From contig ONMU01000007.1 of NCBI GenBank assembly GCA_900319035.1, forward strand, positions 1 through 50,956: a stretch of 50,956 nt of DNA, in the 5' to 3' direction. Below, in pieces: positions 1-9,035 of the stretch. Made by a program: the position numbers and the translations under genes. This DNA is from an uncultured Bacteroidales bacterium. Its GTDB lineage: Bacteria; Bacteroidota; Bacteroidia; Bacteroidales; Paludibacteraceae. The notes beneath the pieces are model-generated. The model was not told the origin of the DNA and did not search any database. It worked only from the letters and a program-made list of their open reading frames with translations. Each line of letters starts with the position of its first letter. The stretch's first letter is position 1.

Positions 1-33
1 AGAGTTCAGAATTCAGTATTCAGTATTCAGACA
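1..33. repeat. Heptamer tandem repeat (ATTCAGT type)
   Basis: About four 7-bp units of the ATTCAGT/GTTCAGA type lie at the left edge. They are the reverse complement of the TCTGAA words found at 39386-39427 and inside the hydrolase gene at 34744-34799. Function unknown. Confidence 0.7.
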
Positions 34-83
34 ATTGAGTGCAAAGGTACAAAAAAAAGTTGAAAGGTGAAAACGGAAAGGCG

Positions 84-120
84 AAAAGAGTGCATTTTTT
101 AAGAAAAAAATGCTCTTTTT
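84..120. terminator. Hairpin with A/T tracts, probable terminator
   Basis: An inverted repeat (AAAAGAG-TGCATTTTTT against AAAAAAATGCTCTTTT) ends in a T run. It fits a factor-independent terminator for a gene left of the window, and could work in either direction. Confidence 0.5.
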
Positions 121-141
121 GCAAATAAATGTCGCGCGCGC

Positions 142-172
142 TTGCGTATATGATTTTTTTGTTGTATCTTTG
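142..172 (+). promoter_or_regulatory. Promoter of the polysaccharide export operon
   Basis: TTG at 142-144, a 20-nt spacer, then TATCTTTG at 165-172: the Bacteroidota -33/-7 pattern. Transcription should start near 179, giving a very short leader before the ATG at 194. Confidence 0.65.
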
Positions 173-193
173 CACGCTTATTTTGAAATTTAA

Positions 194-988
194 ATGCTTA
201 TGAACAGAATATCAAGACTAATGGTTGCGCTGACGCTTGTTTTCGCGTGCGCGGGTTGCGTGACGCAAAAGCAGTTGACCTACCTCGTGGATGCTCAGCC
301 GGAGAAAGTAGATGCTATCAATGCTTCTTATGAGACCAAAACCGAATTGGTAGTGCGTCCCGGCGATGCGCTGTCTATTGTCGTGTCGGCATTGGATCAG
401 GAGGCTATTGTGCCGTACAACCTGCCGCTGGTGGTCTATGCCAAGCCGGGTGAGAGAAGTCTGTCAACGACTCCGACGCTGCAATGCTACACCGTGGATG
501 AGGAAGGAAACATCGATTTTCCGGTCTTGGGCAAGCTGCACGTAGCCGGCATAAAGCGCAACGAGGTGGAGCAGATGATCAAAGAGCGGTTGGAGGCACA
601 AGTGCTGAATCCGATTGTGAATGTGAATATCGTAGGCGCGAAGATCTCGGTGATGGGCGAGGTGACGAAACCCGGTCCGGTGGGGCTCTCCAACGGTCAT
701 ATGACGATCCTTGACGCGTTAGCAGCCGCGGGCGACTTGACGCCTTACGGACGCAGGGACAATGTGTTAGTGACCCGTGAGGTGGACGGTAAGATGCAAA
801 TAGCGCGGCTTAACCTCGGTAGCACGGATATCTACACCTCACCGTATTTCTATTTGCAGCAGAACGATGTGGTGTACGTGTCGCCGAATAAGGTGCGTGC
901 CGTAGCAAGTGCCAATACCAGCGTGTGGCTCGGCGTAGTGTCCGCAGCACTGAGTGCGGCTACTATCGTGGTGACGGTGCTGAAGTAA
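194..988 (+). CDS. Polysaccharide export outer-membrane lipoprotein (Wza-like)
   Basis: This 264-residue protein should form the outer-membrane export channel for capsule or exopolysaccharide. It begins with a lipoprotein signal peptide whose lipobox ends at Cys22 (ACAGC). A Poly_export domain (about 50-130) is followed by an SLBB-type domain (about 145-230), and a hydrophobic C-terminal helix could be the segment that crosses the outer membrane in Wza-type channels. The next gene, a Wzc-like kinase, starts 76 nt downstream on the same strand, the classic pairing for Wzy-type export. No glycosyltransferase or flippase genes are visible, so the rest of the cluster is either left of the window or elsewhere. 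An alternative start is the ATG at 200. Confidence 0.92.
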   Translation: MLMNRISRLMVALTLVFACAGCVTQKQLTYLVDAQPEKVDAINASYETKTELVVRPGDALSIVVSALDQEAIVPYNLPLVVYAKPGERSLSTTPTLQCYTVDEEGNIDFPVLGKLHVAGIKRNEVEQMIKERLEAQVLNPIVNVNIVGAKISVMGEVTKPGPVGLSNGHMTILDALAAAGDLTPYGRRDNVLVTREVDGKMQIARLNLGSTDIYTSPYFYLQQNDVVYVSPNKVRAVASANTSVWLGVVSAALSAATIVVTVLK

Positions 989-1055
989 GTTTAGAGTTAA
1001 GAGTTTAGAGTTTAGAGTTTAGGGTAGTTGAGAGTTGATAGTTTATAGTTTATCG
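989..1055. repeat. Heptamer tandem repeat (GTTTAGA type)
   Basis: The whole gap between the export lipoprotein and the kinase consists of about nine 7-bp units (GTTTAGA, GTTAAGA, GTTTAGG, then GTTGATA and GTTTATA variants). It contains no promoter motif, so the two genes are probably one operon. Confidence 0.85.
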
Positions 1056-1064
1056 TTGACAGCT

Positions 1065-3341
1065 ATGGAAAATAATCAAAACGAGATAGATGTGCGCAAG
1101 GTAGTGCGCGTGGTGTTGGAACACTGGTGGTGGTTTGCTATAGGAGTGGTGTTCTTCCTGTTGTTGGGCGTGGCTTACTATGTGCGTAAGAGTCCGAGTT
1201 GGACAACCGATGCCAGCATCATGTTGCGTCAAGGCGATATGATGAGCGAGAAAATGGATCCGATGGCGATGCTGGGTCTGGGCGGCAATGCACAGACCGA
1301 AGACGAGTTGGTGGTGTTTAGTTCTCGCGGATTGATCGCGCAATCCATTGATGCACTGAACCTTTGGGAGTATTCGTTTGTGAAGGACGGTGTGCGTTGG
1401 AAAGGCGAGTTCCGTAATCCGGCGTTGACGATCAATTATATCAGCCTGACGGAAGATGCGTCCCTTTCTCCGTTTACCGTGACGGTCAAAGCCACCAAGT
1501 CGGGCTATAAAGTGAAAACTAAATTGGGCTATTTCACCCGTTCCACCTCTCGCGTGGAGACACTGGACGAGCCGATAGAGACAGCGGTGGGTACTATCCG
1601 TATTCATGCAAACCGTCCGTTGAGCCAAGACACCACCTATAAAGTGGTTCACAAACGTCATGAGTTGGTGGTGTCCGACTACCGTCAATTGCTCAAGGTG
1701 GCGCAGCATAAGAAAGAGTCGAACATCATCGATCTTGCCATGAAATCTCCGATGCCGGATCGCGATAAGGCGTTCCTGTATCAGGTCATTGAGCAATACA
1801 ACATGAATGCGTTGGTGGACAAGAATATGATTGCGTCCAATACCGCTGCTTTCATCGATGAGCGACTCAGAATCATTACCGAGGAATTAGGCGACGCCGA
1901 GAAAGCAGTCTCTGAATACAAAGAGAAAAACAACATCGCTCATTTGGAGACACAGGCGCAGTTGTACCTCCATGCAAGTCGTGCCGAGCAAAGTGCTATA
2001 GCAGAGATAGAGACGCAGTTGAGTTTGGTGGACTATGTGGACGAGTTCCTGCGTGACGACACCAAACGCAATAATCTCATTCCTGCCAATATCGGTATTA
2101 CCGACGCTTCGTTGGGTTCGAGCCTGTCGCAATACAACGCACTGTTGCTCCAACGGATGCGTATTCAGCGTACCGCTACGGATAGCAACCCTGTAGTGGA
2201 GCAGTTAGATCAGCAATTGAGCTCCATGAGGCAGAACATCATCGCTACTATCCGTTCGGTGCGTGAGAGTTTGCAGATACGTCTGAACGGCTTGCAGGCA
2301 CAGGAGTCGAAGATCAACCGTCAGATCAAGAATGCACCGGAGCAGGAGCGCGAGTACGTGCGCGTAGTGCGTGATCTGAAGATAAAAGAGAAGCTTTACC
2401 TCTTCCTCTATGAGAAGAGAGAGGAGAACTCGCTGATGTTGGCTGCTACAACGATACCGGCGAAGATCCTCGATATGCCGCAGCGCGATGTGCGGAGTCG
2501 TAGTCCGCAATTACGTAATTTGCTGATCATCTGTCTGTTCTTCGGACTGATGATTCCGGCGGGACTGCTGTATCTGTATAAGCTGTTTAACGACAAGATC
2601 GATGACGTGAAGGAGTACGAGCAGCGATTCAAAGCACCTGTGCTGGGTCAGATCGTGGAGAACTCGCGTCATGCGCACATCGCTATCCGCGAAGGCGAAT
2701 CGACCGTTTCGGCAGAGCTCTTCCGGTTGATACGTACCAACTTGCGTTTTATGCTTCCTGCAGAGACAAAAGCACCGGTGATCTTGGTGACTTCGAGTAT
2801 CAACGGCGAAGGCAAATCGTATGTCTCCAGCAACACCGCCCTCTCGTTGGCGCTTTTGGGTAAGAAAGTGGCATTGGTGGGACTCGATATCCGCAAACCG
2901 ATGTTGGCTACCTATTTTAACCTGAATACCAAAGGTCATCTGACCGATTATCTGGCTGAGCCGGAAGTGACGATAGATGATATTATCGTTCCGAGCGGCG
3001 AGCATAAGAATCTGGATCTGATACCTTGCGGCGCTATTCCTCCGAACCCGTCGGAGTTGCTGCAGACAGAGCGTCTGGATGCGTTGTTTGCGGAGTTGCG
3101 TAAGCGGTACGACTATATCATCGTTGATACCGCGCCTGTTGCGTTGGTGAGCGACACGTTCCTGCTGGATCGCATTGCGGACATGACGATCTTCGTTTGC
3201 CGCTACAAGTACACGTCCATGGAGATGATCGATTATATCAATCAGGTAGTTGAGCAGAAACGGATGCACAATGTTGCCGGTGTCCTTAATGGCGTCAAGG
3301 GCTTACGTGCCGGGTACGGATATGGGGCTCAGAAAAGATGA
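1065..3341 (+). CDS. Chain-length determinant / BY-type tyrosine kinase (Wzc-like)
   Basis: This 758-residue inner-membrane protein probably controls polymer length and drives export with the preceding lipoprotein. A Wzz domain with a first membrane helix (about 22-41, a WWWF run) is followed by a long coiled-coil periplasmic region (about 250-430), a second helix (about 485-510) and a cytoplasmic kinase domain. The kinase has Walker A SSINGEGKS (about 578-586), Walker A' VALVGLDIRKP and Walker B YDYIIVDTAP. Its C-terminal tail holds only a few tyrosines (AGYGYG), fewer than in enterobacterial Wzc. The reading frame is open upstream to a TTG, but the ATG at 1065 is the natural start because the upstream part is tandem repeat. 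Confidence 0.9.
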   Translation: MENNQNEIDVRKVVRVVLEHWWWFAIGVVFFLLLGVAYYVRKSPSWTTDASIMLRQGDMMSEKMDPMAMLGLGGNAQTEDELVVFSSRGLIAQSIDALNLWEYSFVKDGVRWKGEFRNPALTINYISLTEDASLSPFTVTVKATKSGYKVKTKLGYFTRSTSRVETLDEPIETAVGTIRIHANRPLSQDTTYKVVHKRHELVVSDYRQLLKVAQHKKESNIIDLAMKSPMPDRDKAFLYQVIEQYNMNALVDKNMIASNTAAFIDERLRIITEELGDAEKAVSEYKEKNNIAHLETQAQLYLHASRAEQSAIAEIETQLSLVDYVDEFLRDDTKRNNLIPANIGITDASLGSSLSQYNALLLQRMRIQRTATDSNPVVEQLDQQLSSMRQNIIATIRSVRESLQIRLNGLQAQESKINRQIKNAPEQEREYVRVVRDLKIKEKLYLFLYEKREENSLMLAATTIPAKILDMPQRDVRSRSPQLRNLLIICLFFGLMIPAGLLYLYKLFNDKIDDVKEYEQRFKAPVLGQIVENSRHAHIAIREGESTVSAELFRLIRTNLRFMLPAETKAPVILVTSSINGEGKSYVSSNTALSLALLGKKVALVGLDIRKPMLATYFNLNTKGHLTDYLAEPEVTIDDIIVPSGEHKNLDLIPCGAIPPNPSELLQTERLDALFAELRKRYDYIIVDTAPVALVSDTFLLDRIADMTIFVCRYKYTSMEMIDYINQVVEQKRMHNVAGVLNGVKGLRAGYGYGAQKR

Positions 3342-3387
3342 GAAAATTGACGATTTGACATCTTACATTTTTAAATCATACATTTTT

Positions 3388-5352
3388 ATGGTTGTTTGCG
3401 TAGCAGAGAAACCGTCCGTGGGTGAGTACATCGCCCGAGTGCTGGGAGCTAATCAGCGCAAGAACGGATATTTTGAAGGGAACGGATACCAAGTTACTTG
3501 GACATTCGGTCATCTCTGCGCGTTGCTCGATCCGCAGGAATATACGGAGCAATGGAAAGCATGGAGCCTGAGTTCGCTGCCGATGATTCCGGCGCGTTTC
3601 TCCATCAAAGTGCATGGAGATGAGGGTGTACACAAACAATTCAATGTCATTAAATCCCTGATCGAACAAGCCGATGAGGTGATTAACTGCGGTGATGCCG
3701 GGCAAGAGGGAGAGTTGATCCAGCGGTGGGTGTACCAGAAAGCGGGTTGCAAATGTCCGGTGAAGCGTCTGTGGGTCAGTTCGCTGACAGAAGATGCTAT
3801 CCGCGAAGGTTTTGCGCAGCTCAAAGACCAAAGCGAATACCAGCATCTGTATGAGGCAGGTATGATGCGCGCAATAGGCGATTGGCTGTTGGGCATGAAC
3901 GCTACACGCGCCTATACTATAAGGTACGCGCGCGGGACAGGTAAGGACCGCCAAGTGCTGTCCGTGGGACGCGTCCAGACGCCGACCTTAGCGCTGGTGG
4001 TCAAGAGACAGGCGGAGATAGAGCATTTCGTGCCGAAGACCTATTGGGAACTGAAGACCAACTACCGCGATACGCTCTTCAGCGCACAACTGCCGGTGGA
4101 GGAAGGCGAGTATGCGATCACCAGCGAAGAACAGGGACAGGCGCTGGTGGACAGTATCAAAGATCAGCCGTTTGTGATCACGTCTGTGGAGAAGAAAAAG
4201 GGTTTGGAGTTTGCTCCTAAACTGTATGACTTGACATCCTTGCAGGTCGATTGCAATAAGAAATTCTCGTTCTCGGCAGAACAGACCCTGCAACTGATTC
4301 AATCGCTGTACGAGAAACGCGTGACGACGTATCCGCGTGTGGATACCACTTATCTGAGCGATGATATTTACCCCAAAGTGCCGAATACCTTAGCGGGTAT
4401 CAAGGATTATTATCCGCAGGTAACACCTCTGTTGGGACTCAAGGCAGACGGTAAGAAAGGGGCGGGTTCGTTGCCGAAGTCGAAGAAAGTTTTTGATAAC
4501 AAGAAAGTGACCGACCACCATGCTATCATCCCGACGGGGCAGCGTCCGGAAGGTCTGACCGCGGATGAGAAGAAAGTGTATGACTTGGTGGCACTGCATT
4601 TCATTGCGGCGTTCTATCCCGAATGCGAGGTAAGCAATACCACGGTTTTGGCAAAGGCAGGGGAGATTGATTTCAAGGTGACGGGTAGAGAAGTGCTCAA
4701 ACCCGGGTGGAGAGCCGTTTTTGATAAGGGACAAGGGGACAATGTACAAAGTACAAAGGATAGTTCCGATGATGAGAACGCCGAGAACGCGGAGGAGACA
4801 AAGTCCTTACCTGCGTTTGTGAAGGGGGAGAGCGGTCCTCATGAGCCGGTATTGAAAGAGAAAACGACTACACCGCCGAAGTACTATACCGAGGCGACTC
4901 TGCTGCGTGCAATGGAGACCGCGGGTAAGACGGTGGAGAACGATGAACTGCGGGAGGCGATGAAGGAGAACGGTATCGGACGTCCTTCTACCCGTGCGGC
5001 TATTATCGAGAAACTCTATCAGCGCAAGTATATCCAGAAACAAGGAAAGAGCCTCAGGGCTACGGAGACGGGTATCAATCTGATTCACCTGATTGTCTCT
5101 CCGCTGCTGAAGTCCGCTGAGTTGACCGGTCTATGGGAGAAGAAACTGCGTGAGATAGAGCGTGGAGAGTATCAGGCGTTGGAGTTTTTGAACGAACTTA
5201 AAGAGATGACTACCGGTGTCGTTCGGGATGTCAAATCGAACAAAGCCGGTATGCTTTGCCCTGTTTGTCGTCAGGGACTGATCATCCGCGGTAACACCCG
5301 TTACGGATGTTCTCGCTGGCGCGAAGGCTGTACCTATGCGGAACCGTTTTGA
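3388..5352 (+). CDS. topB: DNA topoisomerase III
   Basis: This 654-residue type IA topoisomerase relaxes and decatenates DNA. The Toprim domain begins with VAEKPSVG at the N-terminus and has the acidic motif GDAGQEGEL. The catalytic tyrosine is Tyr315 in TTYPRVDT. A four-cysteine zinc motif ends the protein (CPVC, then two more Cys near 640-650). The ATG at 3388 is chosen because conserved sequence begins there; the frame extends back to 3250 but overlaps the kinase gene. Unusual: residues about 446-458 are encoded by 7/8-bp tandem words (4726-4761) next to a low-complexity acidic stretch (DDENAENAEE). This looks like an expansion in a variable linker. Confidence 0.95.
   Translation: MVVCVAEKPSVGEYIARVLGANQRKNGYFEGNGYQVTWTFGHLCALLDPQEYTEQWKAWSLSSLPMIPARFSIKVHGDEGVHKQFNVIKSLIEQADEVINCGDAGQEGELIQRWVYQKAGCKCPVKRLWVSSLTEDAIREGFAQLKDQSEYQHLYEAGMMRAIGDWLLGMNATRAYTIRYARGTGKDRQVLSVGRVQTPTLALVVKRQAEIEHFVPKTYWELKTNYRDTLFSAQLPVEEGEYAITSEEQGQALVDSIKDQPFVITSVEKKKGLEFAPKLYDLTSLQVDCNKKFSFSAEQTLQLIQSLYEKRVTTYPRVDTTYLSDDIYPKVPNTLAGIKDYYPQVTPLLGLKADGKKGAGSLPKSKKVFDNKKVTDHHAIIPTGQRPEGLTADEKKVYDLVALHFIAAFYPECEVSNTTVLAKAGEIDFKVTGREVLKPGWRAVFDKGQGDNVQSTKDSSDDENAENAEETKSLPAFVKGESGPHEPVLKEKTTTPPKYYTEATLLRAMETAGKTVENDELREAMKENGIGRPSTRAAIIEKLYQRKYIQKQGKSLRATETGINLIHLIVSPLLKSAELTGLWEKKLREIERGEYQALEFLNELKEMTTGVVRDVKSNKAGMLCPVCRQGLIIRGNTRYGCSRWREGCTYAEPF
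4726..4761. repeat. In-frame heptamer repeat inside topB
   Basis: Units AAGGGAC, AAGGGGAC, AATGTAC, AAAGTAC, AAAGGAT encode part of a variable linker. The GTACAAAG words match those at 18007-18041 and 48798-48843 in reverse complement. Confidence 0.7.
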
Positions 5353-5358
5353 AGGAAA

Positions 5359-5400
5359 GATGTACGATGTACGATGTATGATGTACGATGTACGATGTGC
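5359..5400. repeat. Heptamer tandem repeat (GATGTAC type)
   Basis: Six consecutive 7-bp units GATGTAC/GATGTAT/GATGTGC begin 6 nt after the topB stop codon. The same word family follows the DPM1-type gene at 42197-42238. Confidence 0.9.
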
Positions 5401-5446
5401 ATTTTGTAAAGTCAATTTTGCAAAAAAATGTGTATTTCTATCATTT

Positions 5447-5491
5447 CCGTCAATTTTTCCACATTGGATTGACGGATTTTGTGTAATTTTG
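5447..5491 (+). promoter_or_regulatory. Promoter and inverted repeat upstream of susC
   Basis: TAATTTTG at 5484-5491 fits the -7 element. The best -33 candidate, TTG at 5464-5466, gives a short 17-nt spacer. An 8-bp inverted repeat, CCGTCAAT (5447-5454) and ATTGACGG (5468-5475), surrounds the -33 region and could be an operator. Which regulator would bind is unknown. Confidence 0.5.
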
Positions 5492-5573
5492 CGCCGCATT
5501 TGATACTTATAGTATCTGAACACATGATAAAACTAAAAAAATCAAAATTTAATATCAACAAACAAATTTCTTT

Positions 5574-8500
5574 ATGAAACTGAATCTCAGTGTTTTCCGT
5601 ACCATGACACTCGCAGCTTTGCTATTTGTGGGCATAGCTGCTGAAGCTCGTGTGATTAGCGGAACAGTAACGGATCCGACAGGCGAGACCGTGATCTCAG
5701 CCTCGGTGCTCGTGAAAGGTACCACTATTGGTACAGTGACGGATTTCGACGGTAATTACACCCTTGAAGTACCAGATGATGCAAAAGTGCTTGTATTCTC
5801 TTACATCGGTATGGCAACCCAAGAGTTGAACATCACCGGCGATGTAATGAATGTAGTGCTGCAGGAGAATGCAGAAGTTTTGGACGAGGTGGTGGTTACC
5901 GGTTACGGTACTACCAAGAAACGTGACGTGGTTACATCTGTAGCTTCGGTAAGCGCTGACCAACTGAAGGATATTCCTGTGACGAGCGCAGCAGAGGCTC
6001 TGCAAGGTAAGTTGTCCGGTGTGACGGTTACCACTACAGAAGGTAGTCCTGATGCCGATGTGAAGATCCGCGTTCGTGGTGGTACTTCTTTGACGCAGAG
6101 CAATGACCCGCTTTATATCGTGGATGGTATGCCGGTTAGTTCTATTTCCGATATTGCGCCGAGTGACATTGCTTCGATGGACGTATTGAAGGATGCTGCG
6201 GCTACTGCTATTTACGGTGCGCAGGGTGCAAACGGTGTAATTATCATCACTACCAAAGATACCAATACGGATAGCGATAAGATGACTTTCCATGTTGACT
6301 ACTCTGGATATGTGGGATGGAAGAAAATCGCCAAGAAATACAAAGTGATGAATCCGCGCGAATTTGCCTTGATGCAGTACGAATGGGCCTCGATGAAGTA
6401 TAACACTACTGACGCGTCTAACTCGGATTTGCGTGGACAGTTCTTTGCTTATTTTGATCCGGTATACAATGAGACGAAATATAAGGCATCGGGTGAGGAT
6501 GATCCGACAATCAAAACCACTCCGATTTCCACACTGCTTCAGCAGTATGATGATGAATCTCAGCATGAGTTCATAGATTGGCAGGACAAAACTTTTGGTC
6601 GCACCGGTTTTAACTCGAATCAGTCTGTAAGTATCAATGGTGGTAACAAAAACGCCAACTTTACGCTGTCTTATAACCGTATTGACGACAAAGCCATCAT
6701 GGAGCAATCGAACTATACACGTAACAACCTTTCTGCGAAAGCTAAGTTCAAACCGTTCAAAGACTTCACGGTAGGATTTACTGCTCGTTACACCTCTACT
6801 AAAGTGCTGGGTTCGGGTTCGAATGCAGTAAAAGACAACGGATCGGCAACCGAGTCGCGTCTTCGTAACTGCGTTGTATTCGCTCCAACTAAATTGTTGG
6901 CAAAGAACGATGGCTCCGGTAGTGAGGAGGATGAAACGTTCGGTTCTCTCTATGACCCTCTGACCACTATCCGCGACAACTATAAGTTGAAAAAAGATGT
7001 CAAGTGGAATGTTCAGGGATACATGAGTTATAAGTTTGCAAAGCACTTTACAGCACGTGTTGATCTGGGTTATGAGAGTCGAGATATTAAGACCGACCGC
7101 TACTATGGTCCGACTACTTATTATGCACGAAACACCGGTCGTCCGGGTATTCAAGAGTTAGGTCCGACGGCACAGGTTCAAGTGTTGGGCGAGCGTACTT
7201 CTACGCTTACTAACCACAATACCTTGGAGTGGAAGCAGAGTTTCAAGCGTGATCATAACGTAAGCGTTTTGATCGGTGAGGAGACTATCATCCGCAAAGG
7301 TGAAACCAATACACAGAATGGCTTCGGTTATAAAGGAAGCTACGATGTGGAGAAAGGTGAGATTTTTAACTACTTAGGTCAGGCAGCATATAGCGAGATC
7401 AGCAACTATGTATATCCTCGTGATAACCAATTGTCGTTCCTTGCTCGTGCTAACTATGACTACAGAGGTCGTTACTACATCACTGCTACTTTCCGTGCCG
7501 ATTGTTCGACTCGTTTTGCAAAAGGTCACCAGTGGGGTTACTTCCCTTCTGCTGCTATAGCTTGGCGTATGTCGGACGAGGATTGGATGCAAAAAGCTTC
7601 CAGCTGGTTGAGCAACTTGAAATTCCGTCTGTCTGTAGGTATGGCTGGTAATAACCAAGTGGATTTGGGTTATTTGCACCCAGACTTCCTCTCGCAGCAG
7701 ATGACTTATCTTGATATGGGACAAGGTACCAGCAACATCCTTGTAGTAGGTGGTAGTGAGAAGATTGCTTCTAACCCGAACCTCAAGTGGGAGACTACTA
7801 TTACTCGTGACTTCGGTATCGATTACGGTTTCTTCAATGAGCGCTTGACCGGTACCATTGATCTCTATTGGAATACCACCAAGGATCTGATCATCCGTCA
7901 GAACCTGCCGGCACGCTATAACTACCAATATCAGAATATCGGTTCGACGCGTAATATGGGTATGGAGTTTTCTATCAAGGGCGTTATTCTTGACCATCGC
8001 TCCAAGAACCTGAGTTACAACTTGACTGTTGACGCTAATATCTCCTTCAATAAAACGCGTGTACAAGATCTCGGTAACATGAGTTCGCTTTTGGCACAAA
8101 CCAGCTGCTTCGGTTCGTCTGAGTACTTGACAACCGCAGAGTTCCTTGTAGAAGTTGGTCAACCGGTGGGTAATGTATATGGTTATGAGACCGACGGTTA
8201 TTACACCGCTGCGGATTTCCAAAGTTATGCAACCGGAACTCATACTTGGGGTTTGGCTAAGGGCGTACCCAGATATGGTGACGGATTCTTGAGCAACAAA
8301 CTGGTGCCGGGTTCTATCAAGTTCAAAGATCAGAACGGTGACGGTGTTATTGATGCCAAGGACAAAAAAGTGTTGGGTAATACCGTTCCGACTCACTCCG
8401 GTGGTTTCAACATTAACTTCAATATCAGTGGTCCGAAATGGGGTCGCGTAGATGTGGGAGCTAACTTCACGTTTGCGTTCGGTCATAAGATCCTGAACCT

Positions 8501-9014
8501 CTCGAAGATGGAGTACACGACGGTAACAGAGAAGACAAAGATGCGTAACCTCATCACTTCTATGAATTTTAACAACCGTTATTCGCTCTATAATGCAGAG
8601 GGTACATATATGCCTGATATTTATGCATCTGGTGTGATCGTAGCAGGTGACGCATATAAGACTTTCGCAAGCCAGATTGATCAGATGAACGTGGACAAAG
8701 GTGCCAATACCTATAGCCCGATTATGTCGCACTATGTAGTGACTGACCAGTGCTTGGAGGACGGTAGTTTCCTGCGTCTCAATCAGTTGACCGTAGGTTA
8801 TTCATTCCCGAAAGACTGGATGGAGAAGACCAAAGTCATCAATAACATCCGTGTCTATGTTCAGGGTACTAACTTGTTCTGCGCAACGAAGTACAGCGGA
8901 TTGGATCCGGAAGTGGATACCCGCTCCAGCAAGAACCCGCTTACTCCGGGTGTGGATTTCTCGGCATATCCCAAGAGCCGCGGTGTTAACGTAGGTTTGA
9001 ATATTCAGTTCTAA
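5574..9014 (+). CDS. SusC/RagA family TonB-dependent receptor
   Basis: This 1146-residue outer-membrane receptor imports oligosaccharides together with the SusD-like lipoprotein encoded next. It has a signal peptide (1-25, ending AAEA), a carboxypeptidase-regulatory-like domain (about 26-105), the TonB-contact sequence EVVVTGYG, a plug domain with VRGG and YIVDGMPV (about 115-230), and a long beta-barrel ending in an aromatic residue (NIQF). Neighbouring pectate lyase and GH28 genes suggest pectin or galacturonan fragments as substrate, which is inference. There is no N-terminal extension of the kind that contacts an anti-sigma factor, and no adjacent regulator gene. Confidence 0.96.
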   Translation: MKLNLSVFRTMTLAALLFVGIAAEARVISGTVTDPTGETVISASVLVKGTTIGTVTDFDGNYTLEVPDDAKVLVFSYIGMATQELNITGDVMNVVLQENAEVLDEVVVTGYGTTKKRDVVTSVASVSADQLKDIPVTSAAEALQGKLSGVTVTTTEGSPDADVKIRVRGGTSLTQSNDPLYIVDGMPVSSISDIAPSDIASMDVLKDAAATAIYGAQGANGVIIITTKDTNTDSDKMTFHVDYSGYVGWKKIAKKYKVMNPREFALMQYEWASMKYNTTDASNSDLRGQFFAYFDPVYNETKYKASGEDDPTIKTTPISTLLQQYDDESQHEFIDWQDKTFGRTGFNSNQSVSINGGNKNANFTLSYNRIDDKAIMEQSNYTRNNLSAKAKFKPFKDFTVGFTARYTSTKVLGSGSNAVKDNGSATESRLRNCVVFAPTKLLAKNDGSGSEEDETFGSLYDPLTTIRDNYKLKKDVKWNVQGYMSYKFAKHFTARVDLGYESRDIKTDRYYGPTTYYARNTGRPGIQELGPTAQVQVLGERTSTLTNHNTLEWKQSFKRDHNVSVLIGEETIIRKGETNTQNGFGYKGSYDVEKGEIFNYLGQAAYSEISNYVYPRDNQLSFLARANYDYRGRYYITATFRADCSTRFAKGHQWGYFPSAAIAWRMSDEDWMQKASSWLSNLKFRLSVGMAGNNQVDLGYLHPDFLSQQMTYLDMGQGTSNILVVGGSEKIASNPNLKWETTITRDFGIDYGFFNERLTGTIDLYWNTTKDLIIRQNLPARYNYQYQNIGSTRNMGMEFSIKGVILDHRSKNLSYNLTVDANISFNKTRVQDLGNMSSLLAQTSCFGSSEYLTTAEFLVEVGQPVGNVYGYETDGYYTAADFQSYATGTHTWGLAKGVPRYGDGFLSNKLVPGSIKFKDQNGDGVIDAKDKKVLGNTVPTHSGGFNINFNISGPKWGRVDVGANFTFAFGHKILNLSKMEYTTVTEKTKMRNLITSMNFNNRYSLYNAEGTYMPDIYASGVIVAGDAYKTFASQIDQMNVDKGANTYSPIMSHYVVTDQCLEDGSFLRLNQLTVGYSFPKDWMEKTKVINNIRVYVQGTNLFCATKYSGLDPEVDTRSSKNPLTPGVDFSAYPKSRGVNVGLNIQF

Positions 9015-9035
9015 TCACCGAAAATATATATCATT

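Noticed and set aside
1050-1796. Long minus-strand open frame opposite the tyrosine kinase
   Set aside because: It is antisense to a well-supported gene, lacks any recognisable motif and is His/Arg-rich, as expected for a shadow frame.
3250-3387. N-terminal extension of topoisomerase III
   Set aside because: It overlaps the kinase gene, starts at TTG, and conserved TopB sequence begins at the ATG at 3388.
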